This document shows positions 7,800-12,355 of a stretch of 12,355 nt of DNA, piece by piece (positions within the stretch are counted from its first letter, which is position 1; each line of letters begins with the position of its first letter). Source of the stretch: Pseudomonadota bacterium (GTDB lineage: Bacteria; Pseudomonadota; Gammaproteobacteria; Halothiobacillales; Halothiobacillaceae); NCBI GenBank assembly GCA_021795795.1, contig JAJYPA010000219.1:1-12355 (forward strand), in the 5' to 3' direction. Both the position numbers and the translations under genes were made by a program. Below the pieces are notes generated by a model that did no database searches, was not told the origin of the DNA, and saw nothing but the letters and a program-made list of their open reading frames with translations.

Positions 7800-7881
7800 T
7801 GTAATGTTTATTTACAATTTCATTCTAGTGTGGGAAATGATGATGTCAATAATAATTACATGTATGATAAGTTACTTATCA
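7800..7881. promoter_or_regulatory. Three 17-bp TG...CA dyads across the TPR promoter (candidate operators)
   Basis: Three inverted repeats of equal length lie in the intergenic region. They are 7800-7816 (TGTAA-N7-TTACA, over the predicted start site), 7844-7860 (TGTCA-N7-TTACA, one imperfect base, covering the -35) and 7865-7881 (TGATAAGT-T-ACTTATCA, perfect 8-bp arms). Their centres are at 7808, 7852 and 7873, so they are 44 and 21 bp apart, close to whole helical turns. The third overlaps the stop codon of the 109-aa gene. They could bind a dimeric regulator. AT-rich DNA makes short dyads more likely by chance, so confidence is moderate for the last and lower for the others. No known regulator's site is recognised. 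Confidence 0.45.
7822..7849 (-). promoter_or_regulatory. Near-consensus sigma-70 promoter for the TPR-to-hypD unit
   Basis: Reading the minus strand, a perfect -35 TTGACA (7849-7844) is followed by a 16-bp spacer and the -10 TAGAAT (7827-7822). Transcription would start near 7815, giving a leader of about 42 nt before the TPR start codon at 7773. The surrounding gap (7774-7871) is much more AT-rich than the flanking genes, as expected of a promoter. It would make the accessory and maturation genes independent of the sigma-54 promoter of hupSL. The match is seen directly; activity is inferred. Confidence 0.72.
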
Positions 7882-8201
7882 AGCCATTCGGGGCAAAGTT
7901 GCGTCGTTTGCCAGGATCCCTGTTCGGGTATCCATGCAAAGGACAGCACGCCCTCAACGTTCTCCGCCAGTTCATGATCCCGCAGGAAGAGGCGGAGATC
8001 GACCACCCGGTCGCCGGCGAGGTTGCGCTGCTTCAGCAAAAAGCCGCCGATGGTACCAGGGTGCAAGGGGATCAAATGCAAACACGGCGATCGCCAGAGG
8101 ACGGCAACCGCCAGGAGATCCACCATTGCATCGCGATATGCGGCTGCAGGGATAAAGAGATGCCCGTCTTTCAACAGGAGATTTACGACCATATCAGTCA
8201 T
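7872..8201 (-). CDS. Conserved-context hypothetical protein (109 aa) after the endopeptidase gene
   Basis: I do not recognise this protein. It starts in an ATGA overlap with the endopeptidase stop (8201-8198), which strongly supports a translated, co-expressed gene. The sequence is mixed alpha/beta with no TM helix or signal peptide. It has two hydrophobic stretches (MVVNLLLKDGHLFIP at the start, and MVDLLAVAVLWRSPCLHLIPL at residues about 26-46), then a charged helix LRLFLRDHELAENVEG. Its cysteines (Cys40 and one near the C-terminus) are too few and too far apart to suggest a metal site. It is the last gene before the AT-rich promoter gap and so probably ends the hupSL unit. A chaperone-like or assembly role is possible from position only. 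Confidence 0.75.
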   Translation of the reverse strand: MTDMVVNLLLKDGHLFIPAAAYRDAMVDLLAVAVLWRSPCLHLIPLHPGTIGGFLLKQRNLAGDRVVDLRLFLRDHELAENVEGVLSFAWIPEQGSWQTTQLCPEWLDK

Positions 8202-8671
8202 GAGGTCGCTTCCACCTCGGCCAACGCCGCTTTCACCTGGGCCAATACCGCGGGGATCGCCCCCTCCACCGGGGGAGTGAGTCCATCGCCGAAACCAAAG
8301 TCGGTACCCTCCACCAGAAACACGGTCACCCGCTCAGGGAATTGCTCTCCGAACAGGCGTTTTCCGGCATAAAGTGCATGCTCCCAACGAAAATCATGCA
8401 AGGTGAGGGTAGGGGTATGGGGCAATTCCAGCTCGCTACCCGGCAACTTGAACACCGCCCCCGGATCGCTACCCGTCCGGCACGCATCCACAATGATGAG
8501 TTGCTGGCAATCACGGACCTTGAAAATCACATCCATGCCGGACGTGCCCGCATCATAGAGGGCGAGATCCCTGGGCAGGGGATCCAGCTCGCCGCGCAGT
8601 CGCTGAATAACAGAGATACCGACCCCGTCATCACGCCGGTACAAATTGCCGCAGCCCACCACCACGCGCAT
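8198..8671 (-). CDS. hupD: HupD/HupW-type [NiFe]-hydrogenase maturation endopeptidase
   Basis: This protease removes the C-terminal peptide of the HupL precursor once nickel is inserted. The 157-residue product begins MRVVVGCGNLYRRDDGVG, the family signature. The three metal-sensing ligands of E. coli HybD (Glu16, Asp62, His93) correspond here to Asp15, Asp62 (IIVDACRTG) and His92 (TLHDFRWEHAL). The substrate is presumably HupL in the same operon, with cleavage after His516. I chose ATG8671, which lies 2 nt past the TAG of the preceding gene and aligns with the family N-terminus; an in-frame GTG at 8686 would add five residues but lacks a clear Shine-Dalgarno. In cyanobacteria the orthologue is called hupW. 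Confidence 0.94.
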   Translation of the reverse strand: MRVVVGCGNLYRRDDGVGISVIQRLRGELDPLPRDLALYDAGTSGMDVIFKVRDCQQLIIVDACRTGSDPGAVFKLPGSELELPHTPTLTLHDFRWEHALYAGKRLFGEQFPERVTVFLVEGTDFGFGDGLTPPVEGAIPAVLAQVKAALAEVEATS

Positions 8672-8673
8672 GA

Positions 8674-9021
8674 CTAAATCCGCCACAACCGGCAGGACCA
8701 GTCGGGTTTGACCGGCAACTGCAATTCAGGAAGCGCGCAGAACTGCCGGTGCGAAAGGAAGTACATACAGGTTTCGCACGCTTCCTCAATACCCTCGGCT
8801 GCATAGGGATGCAAGGTGAATCCGGCGATCTCAACGCGTTTGGCGACCTCTTCCGCCAGTACATGCTGCAAACGCGCCAACACCGACTGTTGCATCTCCG
8901 GGTCGTAGGCACGCGGTTCCACTTCGCTACGCAGGCCGGCGTGCAGCAGTTTCTCCACCTGTGCCCGTAACGGCGCGTCCTCCGGGAATTCTTCCGTGGG
9001 TTGTATATTAGATGAGTCCAT
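8674..9021 (-). CDS. Small four-cysteine HiPIP-like protein, copy B (115 aa)
   Basis: Paralogue of the gene just upstream. The N-terminal 70 residues are helical. The C-terminal third holds Cys82-x2-Cys85-x9-Cys95-x14-Cys110 within CETCMYFLSHRQFCALPEL and PVKPDWSCRLWRI. The shape (CxxC, then CxLP, then a V-x2-x-W-x-C-x2-W end) resembles high-potential iron-sulfur proteins, whose four Cys bind one [4Fe-4S] cubane. The spacing between Cys 2 and Cys 3 is shorter than usual, and no Tat signal is present, so it would be cytoplasmic. I take ATG9021, two bases after the TAG of copy A; longer in-frame versions start within copy A. It probably carries electrons for HupSL, but a zinc-binding or assembly role is not excluded. 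Confidence 0.85.
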   Translation of the reverse strand: MDSSNIQPTEEFPEDAPLRAQVEKLLHAGLRSEVEPRAYDPEMQQSVLARLQHVLAEEVAKRVEIAGFTLHPYAAEGIEEACETCMYFLSHRQFCALPELQLPVKPDWSCRLWRI

Positions 9022-9023
9022 AC

Positions 9024-9344
9024 CTAGATACGCCATAGACGGCACCACCAGTCCGGCTCTACAGGGACATCCAGTTCCGGCAGGTCACACCAGCGGCGGT
9101 GGTTGAGATAATACATACACTCCTGACAGCGCTGTTGATCTTCCCCCATGGGATAATCCGTAAAACCGCCGATCACCAGTTTTTTCTCCAGAACCGATCC
9201 CGCCTCTTCGCGGATACGCTGCAGCAATTGTGCGAATGCATTACTGTCTTCGGGAAATGGGGTGATCTCCGTCTCCAGCCCCGCTTTGAGCATGCTGGCG
9301 ATTTGTGCCCGTAATACGTCCTCTCCATTTGCCATGTGATTCAT
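9024..9344 (-). CDS. Small four-cysteine HiPIP-like protein, copy A (106 aa)
   Basis: First gene after hupL. Four cysteines occur with spacing identical to copy B: Cys73-x2-Cys76-x9-Cys86-x14-Cys101, in CQECMYYLNHRRWCDLPEL and PVEPDWWCRLWRI. Shared with copy B are LRAQ, AGL, GGFT/AGFT, the CMY[YF]LxHR core, LPEL, PDW and the final CRLWRI. The aromatic residues around the cysteines would shield a cluster as in HiPIPs. No signal peptide or TM helix is seen. AGGCAGGG about 5 nt ahead supports ATG9344. Its position directly behind the structural genes suggests a dedicated electron carrier or small subunit. I do not recognise a named family for it, and HiPIP similarity is my reading of the motif, not a database result. 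Confidence 0.87.
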   Translation of the reverse strand: MNHMANGEDVLRAQIASMLKAGLETEITPFPEDSNAFAQLLQRIREEAGSVLEKKLVIGGFTDYPMGEDQQRCQECMYYLNHRRWCDLPELDVPVEPDWWCRLWRI

Positions 9345-9362
9345 GATGACCCTGCCTTTCCC

Positions 9363-9380
9363 AATTCAAGCGGCTGAATT
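9363..9380. repeat. Second inverted repeat in the hupL-downstream gap
   Basis: AATTCA and TGAATT form perfect 6-bp arms around a 6-nt loop. On the minus (transcribed) strand it lies just ahead of the Shine-Dalgarno of the HiPIP-like copy A gene. On the plus strand it is followed by TTT, giving a short T run. It may modulate entry of ribosomes to the next gene; the stem is AT-rich and weak. Confidence 0.4.
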
Positions 9381-9386
9381 TTTGCA

Positions 9387-9423
9387 GGGTCGGATACCGC
9401 GGCTTGATATCCGACCCTTTTTT
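9387..9423 (+). terminator. Strong hairpin after hupL; reads as an intrinsic terminator only on the plus strand
   Basis: Arms 9387-9396 (GGGTCGGATA) and 9408-9417 (TATCCGACCC) pair perfectly over 10 bp with an 11-nt loop, followed on the plus strand by six T's (9418-9423). That is a classic Rho-independent terminator for rightward transcription, yet no rightward gene precedes it. In the hupL message the same hairpin has the A run in front and no U run behind. There it more likely acts as a 3' stabiliser or partial attenuator between hupSL and the accessory genes. Confidence 0.75.
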
Positions 9424-9435
9424 GAACCCTGTGGC

Positions 9436-11034
9436 TCAGGCAGTACGGAAGCGCGCGAGCTCCTTGCCGGACTTAGCGTCATGGGCATGCACCGTGCAGA
9501 CCAGACAGGAGTCAAACGAACGGGCCACATGCCCGACCTCCACCGGATCCGCCGGATTCGCGATGGGCGTGCCAACCAAAGCCTCTTCGATGGGACCACG
9601 ACCACCCTGCGCATCATGGGGACCCACATTCCATGTGGTGGGCGCAATGATCTGGTAATTACTGATCTTGCCACCCTTCACCTCAATCCAGTGCGCCAGG
9701 GCCCCGCGCATGGCCTCCGTGGCACCCCACCCCTGCCCGTCCCGCTCCCTGGGCTTGATATAGAAGGGCTCATTCAGGCGGAACTCACGCAGACAGTGTT
9801 CGATCTGGCGATAAACCTTCACCGCCTCATGCATCCGTGCGAAATGCCGCAACCACAGACTGGGTCCCATTTTCTTGTAGACGTCCAGAATGAAGGGGTC
9901 GGAATGCTGCCAGGGTTCGCCCAGGTCGCCGCCGGCGATCAGTTGACGGGAGAGGGGGCCAGCCTCCAGCCGCCCCAACTGCTCATGGGCGACTTCCGTA
10001 CACCAGGTATATGCTCCGTTGAAGTCCCGATCATTGGACTGCATCGGCTTGGTGGTCCGGTTGAAGGGATGGACGGGATTGTTTCCCTCATCGTACCAGC
10101 CGTGGGTCGTCGATTCACGGGTGAAGGACTGGTTCATCGGATGGAACTTGTCGGCCTTCGCGTCGTAAACACCGCCCTTCATGACGACCGACTGCTGCCT
10201 GGTGTCGATAGTCGGATGCTGATAGCGGTCCTCATGAGGAATATAGCCCCAGGAGACGTATTTACCCAACCCCGCGCCAAATTTCATCAGCCCGATGTCC
10301 TCGCTGATCCGATAATACATCCCCAGGTCGGAATTGGCGTGTTCCGGGCGTTCGTTCAGCCACGTCATGAAATCGTCATAGGACTTGATCTGCTCATAAC
10401 GCTCCATCGAACACCCCAACCATACCGGCTCCAGCCAGTTGGTACGGAAGTACTCCAGTATGGACCAGGAACGTGTGACGTCGGACAGGGTAGGCGCACA
10501 CATGACGCCGCCGGGAACCATGTAGCTGGAATGCGGCCACTGCCCACCGAAGAGCGCATAGATTTCTACGGGCTTGCCGGAAACCGTCACGCCGATTTCG
10601 TAATTGGCACCGGTAAACGGGGCGTAACGCCTGACCGCCTCATCGTAGAACTTACCGTGCCGGTAGTTCTCATTCACCATATCGATCATGAACAATCCAT
10701 AATGATGACGCGGCATACTTTGCAGGCTTTCCACAAGCTGACCGATGTTTCTGGCCAGGATGGCGTTGCGCGGCACTTCCGCCTGCCAGGCCGTGTCTAG
10801 CGCCCAGGCGGCACAGGTCAGATGGGAGGCGCCGCAAATACCACAGGCACGCGGTGTCACCACCAGTCCCGCCTGCGGGTCCTTGTCCCTTAAAATGACC
10901 TCGAAGCCACGGAACAATTCAGCTTGCGTGTACGCTTCGACCACCACGCCGTCCCGAATATCCACGCGCACATCCAGATCCCCCTCAACCCGTCCGACCG
11001 GGCTGATATCCAGTGTCTGTACGGCTGTTGCCAT
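9436..11034 (-). CDS. hupL: [NiFe]-hydrogenase large subunit, group 2a type
   Basis: The catalytic subunit, which splits H2 at the Ni-Fe centre. The 532 residues match the group 2a length. The L1 motif RACGICGASHL gives Cys64 and Cys67. The L2 motif is DSCLVCTVH with Cys510, Cys513 and His516. Cleavage after His516 by the endopeptidase would release the 16-residue peptide AHDAKSGKELARFRTA. An early SPVGRVEGDL motif (residues 11-20) is also typical. Ser509 stands where many [NiFe] enzymes have Pro (DPCxxC). No signal is present, so the enzyme follows HupS into the cytoplasm. GAGGAG 8 nt before ATG11034 fixes the start, and hupS ends 50 nt upstream. Group 2a is the best fit from the neighbours and length; formal subgrouping needs a tree. 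Confidence 0.97.
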   Translation of the reverse strand: MATAVQTLDISPVGRVEGDLDVRVDIRDGVVVEAYTQAELFRGFEVILRDKDPQAGLVVTPRACGICGASHLTCAAWALDTAWQAEVPRNAILARNIGQLVESLQSMPRHHYGLFMIDMVNENYRHGKFYDEAVRRYAPFTGANYEIGVTVSGKPVEIYALFGGQWPHSSYMVPGGVMCAPTLSDVTRSWSILEYFRTNWLEPVWLGCSMERYEQIKSYDDFMTWLNERPEHANSDLGMYYRISEDIGLMKFGAGLGKYVSWGYIPHEDRYQHPTIDTRQQSVVMKGGVYDAKADKFHPMNQSFTRESTTHGWYDEGNNPVHPFNRTTKPMQSNDRDFNGAYTWCTEVAHEQLGRLEAGPLSRQLIAGGDLGEPWQHSDPFILDVYKKMGPSLWLRHFARMHEAVKVYRQIEHCLREFRLNEPFYIKPRERDGQGWGATEAMRGALAHWIEVKGGKISNYQIIAPTTWNVGPHDAQGGRGPIEEALVGTPIANPADPVEVGHVARSFDSCLVCTVHAHDAKSGKELARFRTA

Positions 11035-11038
11035 GTCG

Positions 11039-11069
11039 ATATCTCCTCAAATATGCAATAAACAGATAT
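11039..11069 (-). other. Possible weak hairpin over the hupL ribosome-binding site
   Basis: In the 50-nt hupS-hupL gap, AGATAT at the edge of the GAGGAG Shine-Dalgarno is complementary to ATATCT about 20 nt upstream on the same strand (plus-strand arms 11039-11044 and 11064-11069). The 6-bp AU-rich stem is weak and may be coincidental. If formed, it could tune hupL translation relative to hupS. Confidence 0.25.
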
Positions 11070-11084
11070 GGGTCGCCCGCCGCC

Positions 11085-12047
11085 TCAGACCACGAAGATG
11101 TCTTTTTCGGCCCAGGCCGGCGAAGCACTCTTGGCGGCTGCCGTAAGTTTGATATAGGCGGATTTGTCCACACCCTCGGGCAGCTCTTTCGGCACCCCCA
11201 TCATGGTCTGGGTTTTGAACACACTGCCCGGTGCCAGATCGAAGAAGGGGAACTCCGGCTCGGTACAACCCAGACAGGGCATCCCCGCCCGCGTTTTGGA
11301 AGACTGCCGGTTCCACAAGATGCGGTTACAGGGCGAATGGGTCATCGGACCACGACAGCCCAGGTCATAGAAGAGGCAGCCTTTGCGCTGTCCGAATTCC
11401 GTGGCAGAAACCTTGTAGGCGAAGTGCATATTGCGGGTGCACCCCGTCTGGGTGAAGCTCTTGAAAAACGTCTTGGGACGCTGCAGGTCGTCCAGTTCCA
11501 GCTCTCCGGCGCGACCCGTCGCCACGGCGACCAGCACCTGGGTCACCCAATCCGGATGGGCAGGGCAACCGGGGATGTTGATGACAGGGAGGCCGGCCTT
11601 GCTCTTGAAATTCGCACCCAGGAAACCGCCATGCTGCTTCTTGAGGAACTGGAGTCCTTTGGAATCACTGGGGTTCGGGGCTGTCGCCGGGATCCCTCCC
11701 CATGTCGCGCAATCCCCCAGGGCCACCACAAACTGGGCGGCGGCCGTCAATTCCTTCACCCAATCTTTCATCGGGCGACCAGCAAAGCGATTCCAGGTAC
11801 CCGTACCATTGGGGGCGTTGACTACGGTACCCTCGAAAACAAAGATATCCAGGGGAATTGCCCCAGAAACGCAGTCCCGCAGCAACTTCTGAACATTCTC
11901 CCCCATGTCCATCCCGAGGGAAGGCTGCCAGAGCACATTGATACCAAAATCCGTCACCAGGTCGCAGGCGCTCGGTTCCTCCGCATTGAGAAAAGACATG
12001 GTATTTCCAGAACAGGCTCCACCCTGGAGCCAAAGCATGTTCGCCAT
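11085..12047 (-). CDS. hupS: [NiFe]-hydrogenase small (Fe-S relay) subunit, group 2a type
   Basis: Carries electrons from the Ni-Fe site through three Fe-S clusters. The chosen start (ATG12047, with AGGAGGT 7 nt ahead) gives 320 residues, the length of cyanobacterial HupS; the longer reading to 12098 crosses the promoter. There is no Tat RRxFxK signal and no C-terminal TM helix, so it is cytoplasmic. Proximal-cluster positions are Cys12, Asn15, Cys113 and Cys161: the second canonical Cys (CxxC) is Asn in GGACSGN. Distal positions are Gln200 (His in classical enzymes), Cys203, Cys224 and Cys231. Medial ones are Cys240, Cys258 and Cys261 (PCLGCTEPEF). These substitutions fit the unusual clusters reported for Huc-type enzymes, as I recall. 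Confidence 0.97.
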   Translation of the reverse strand: MANMLWLQGGACSGNTMSFLNAEEPSACDLVTDFGINVLWQPSLGMDMGENVQKLLRDCVSGAIPLDIFVFEGTVVNAPNGTGTWNRFAGRPMKDWVKELTAAAQFVVALGDCATWGGIPATAPNPSDSKGLQFLKKQHGGFLGANFKSKAGLPVINIPGCPAHPDWVTQVLVAVATGRAGELELDDLQRPKTFFKSFTQTGCTRNMHFAYKVSATEFGQRKGCLFYDLGCRGPMTHSPCNRILWNRQSSKTRAGMPCLGCTEPEFPFFDLAPGSVFKTQTMMGVPKELPEGVDKSAYIKLTAAAKSASPAWAEKDIFVV

Positions 12048-12097
12048 CGTCGTGACCTCCTCTAAAATGGTCATAATGGGTACCACGCAAAGCACCA

Positions 12098-12113
12098 AGC
12101 AGAAATGATGCCA
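12098..12113 (-). promoter_or_regulatory. Sigma-54 (-24/-12) promoter of hupSL
   Basis: The minus strand reads TGGCATCATTTCTGCT (12113 to 12098): GG, exactly 10 bp, then GC, with TGGCA and the T-rich stretch before TGC fitting the RpoN consensus TGGCAC-N5-TTGC. The start site would be near 12087, leaving a leader of about 40 nt to the hupS Shine-Dalgarno and start. A divergent gene whose first 42 codons look like an NtrC/HupR-type regulator supports RpoN control. Confidence 0.75.
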
Positions 12114-12141
12114 AATAATTATCTAGTTAATAAACAAAATA

Positions 12142-12179
12142 TTGGCGCAGAACAACCGGATAGGCTTGCGTCATTGCAA
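12142..12179. promoter_or_regulatory. Two TTG-N8-CAA dyads, candidate activator sites in the divergent region
   Basis: TTGGCGCAGAACAA (12142-12155) and TTGCGTCATTGCAA (12166-12179, arms TTGC/GCAA) have the same 14-bp layout and start 24 bp apart. They lie upstream of the sigma-54 promoter of hupS and ahead of the divergent regulator gene. HupR of Rhodobacter is known to use TTG-N5-CAA sites; here the gap is 8, so this is similar but not the same. No IHF site was found between them and the promoter. Confidence 0.35.
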
Positions 12180-12202
12180 AGAAAGTTAATATACTTTATG
12201 CA
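12174..12202 (+). promoter_or_regulatory. Possible weak sigma-70 promoter for the divergent regulator
   Basis: TTGCAA (12174-12179) and TATGCA (12197-12202) are separated by 17 bp, about 27 nt ahead of the regulator start. The -35 lies inside the second TTG-N8-CAA dyad, so a regulator bound there would repress its own gene. The -10 is a poor match, and other AT-rich hexamers nearby could serve instead. Confidence 0.3.
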
Positions 12203-12228
12203 TACTTCCTTTTCACACAGGGATACAC

Positions 12229-12355
12229 ATGGGAGCAACCCATCGTGGGGTTCCAGCTATTTTGCTAGCCTTGACGGATGTGCAGGAAGCCCGCAACCTG
12301 AGCTGGGCGCTGTCCATGCAATATGAATGCATCACGGTGTCCAGTGGCGTCGAGG
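12229..12355 (+). CDS. N-terminus of a probable response regulator (HupR/HoxA, NtrC-type), cut by the window edge
   Basis: Only 42 codons are visible, from ATG12229 with AGGGA 5 nt ahead. The text (PAILLALTDVQEARNLSWALSMQYECITVSSGVE) looks like the beta1-alpha1-beta2 start of a receiver domain. The usual acidic pair after beta1 (VDDE) appears as ALTD, with Leu15 and Thr16 in place of the two Asp. Together with the sigma-54 promoter facing the other way, a HupR/HoxA-like enhancer-binding activator is the best guess. The AAA+ and DNA-binding domains are outside the window, so the family call is tentative. Confidence 0.55.
   Translation, partial: MGATHRGVPAILLALTDVQEARNLSWALSMQYECITVSSGVE

Noticed and set aside
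7865..7881. FNR/ANR box at the palindrome near the 109-aa gene stop
   Set aside because: TTGAT and ATCA half sites are 9 bp apart rather than 4, so it does not fit the FNR consensus.
7774..7881. Intrinsic terminator after the 109-aa gene
   Set aside because: The 17-bp palindrome has almost no loop, an AT-rich stem and no following U tract, so it suits an operator better than a terminator.
9022..9048. Extended N-terminus for HiPIP-like copy B
   Set aside because: It would lie inside the end of copy A; ATG9021, two bases after the TAG, mirrors the next junction and gives paralogues of like length.
9343..10800. Long plus-strand open frame of 485 codons opposite hupL
   Set aside because: It is antisense to a clear hydrogenase large subunit, has no recognisable domain, and the plus-strand hairpin and T run at 9387-9423 lies near its start and would end transcription.
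11013..12065. Plus-strand open frame of 350 codons opposite hupS
   Set aside because: Antisense to hupS, whose cysteine pattern is unmistakable; composition and motif content indicate a shadow.
12048..12098. Longer N-terminus for HupS that could be a signal peptide
   Set aside because: The extra 17 residues contain no twin arginine, would start within or upstream of the predicted transcription start, and a strong AGGAGGT sits before ATG12047.
1..12355. CRISPR arrays, tRNA or rRNA genes, insertion sequences
   Set aside because: No regularly spaced direct repeats, cloverleaf-like segments, transposase motifs or flanking inverted repeats were seen; almost the whole window is accounted for by hydrogenase genes.

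Overview
The window is a [NiFe]-hydrogenase locus. Thirteen contiguous genes lie on the minus strand and are read from about 12090 down to position 1. At the right edge the first 42 codons of a divergent regulator lie on the plus strand. Base composition is moderately GC-rich, roughly 58-60% by eye. The small subunit has no signal peptide, and the gene set (hupSL with NHL, NifU-Rieske, TPR, SIS and hyp genes) matches group 2a ('cyanobacterial/Huc-type') uptake hydrogenases. I infer an aerobic chemolithoautotrophic proteobacterium, most likely Acidithiobacillus or a relative. The genus is an inference and is not proven by this sequence.

Layout in transcription order. (1) A divergent control region (12048-12228) holds a good sigma-54 promoter for hupS and two TTG-N8-CAA dyads. 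(2) hupS and hupL encode the structural subunits. (3) A 91-nt gap carries two hairpins; the stronger one reads as an intrinsic terminator only on the opposite strand. (4) Next come two tandem paralogous small four-cysteine proteins resembling HiPIPs, the HupD/HupW-type maturation endopeptidase, and a 109-aa protein I do not recognise, all tightly coupled. (5) An AT-rich gap of about 100 nt has a near-consensus sigma-70 promoter and three 17-bp dyads. (6) A second transcription unit follows: a TPR protein, two very small two-helix membrane proteins, a NifU-Rieske fusion, an NHL beta-propeller, HypF, HypC, a GmhA-like SIS protein, and HypD, which runs off the left edge. Most junctions in (4) and (6) overlap or nearly touch, so these are operons.

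Likely working model. HypF, HypC and HypD (with HypE, HypA and HypB presumably outside the window) build and insert the Fe(CN)2CO centre. The endopeptidase trims the 16-residue HupL tail after nickel insertion, and HupS-HupL then oxidise H2 in the cytoplasm. HupS has no Tat signal or membrane helix, so electrons must reach the quinone pool through other proteins. Candidates in the locus are the twin HiPIP-like proteins, the NifU-Rieske protein, and the two membrane peptides, one with a five-glycine zipper. The TPR and NHL proteins could be scaffolds. The possibly undescribed part is this connecting module: the HiPIP-like twins plus the paired micro-membrane proteins, under a promoter separate from the structural genes.
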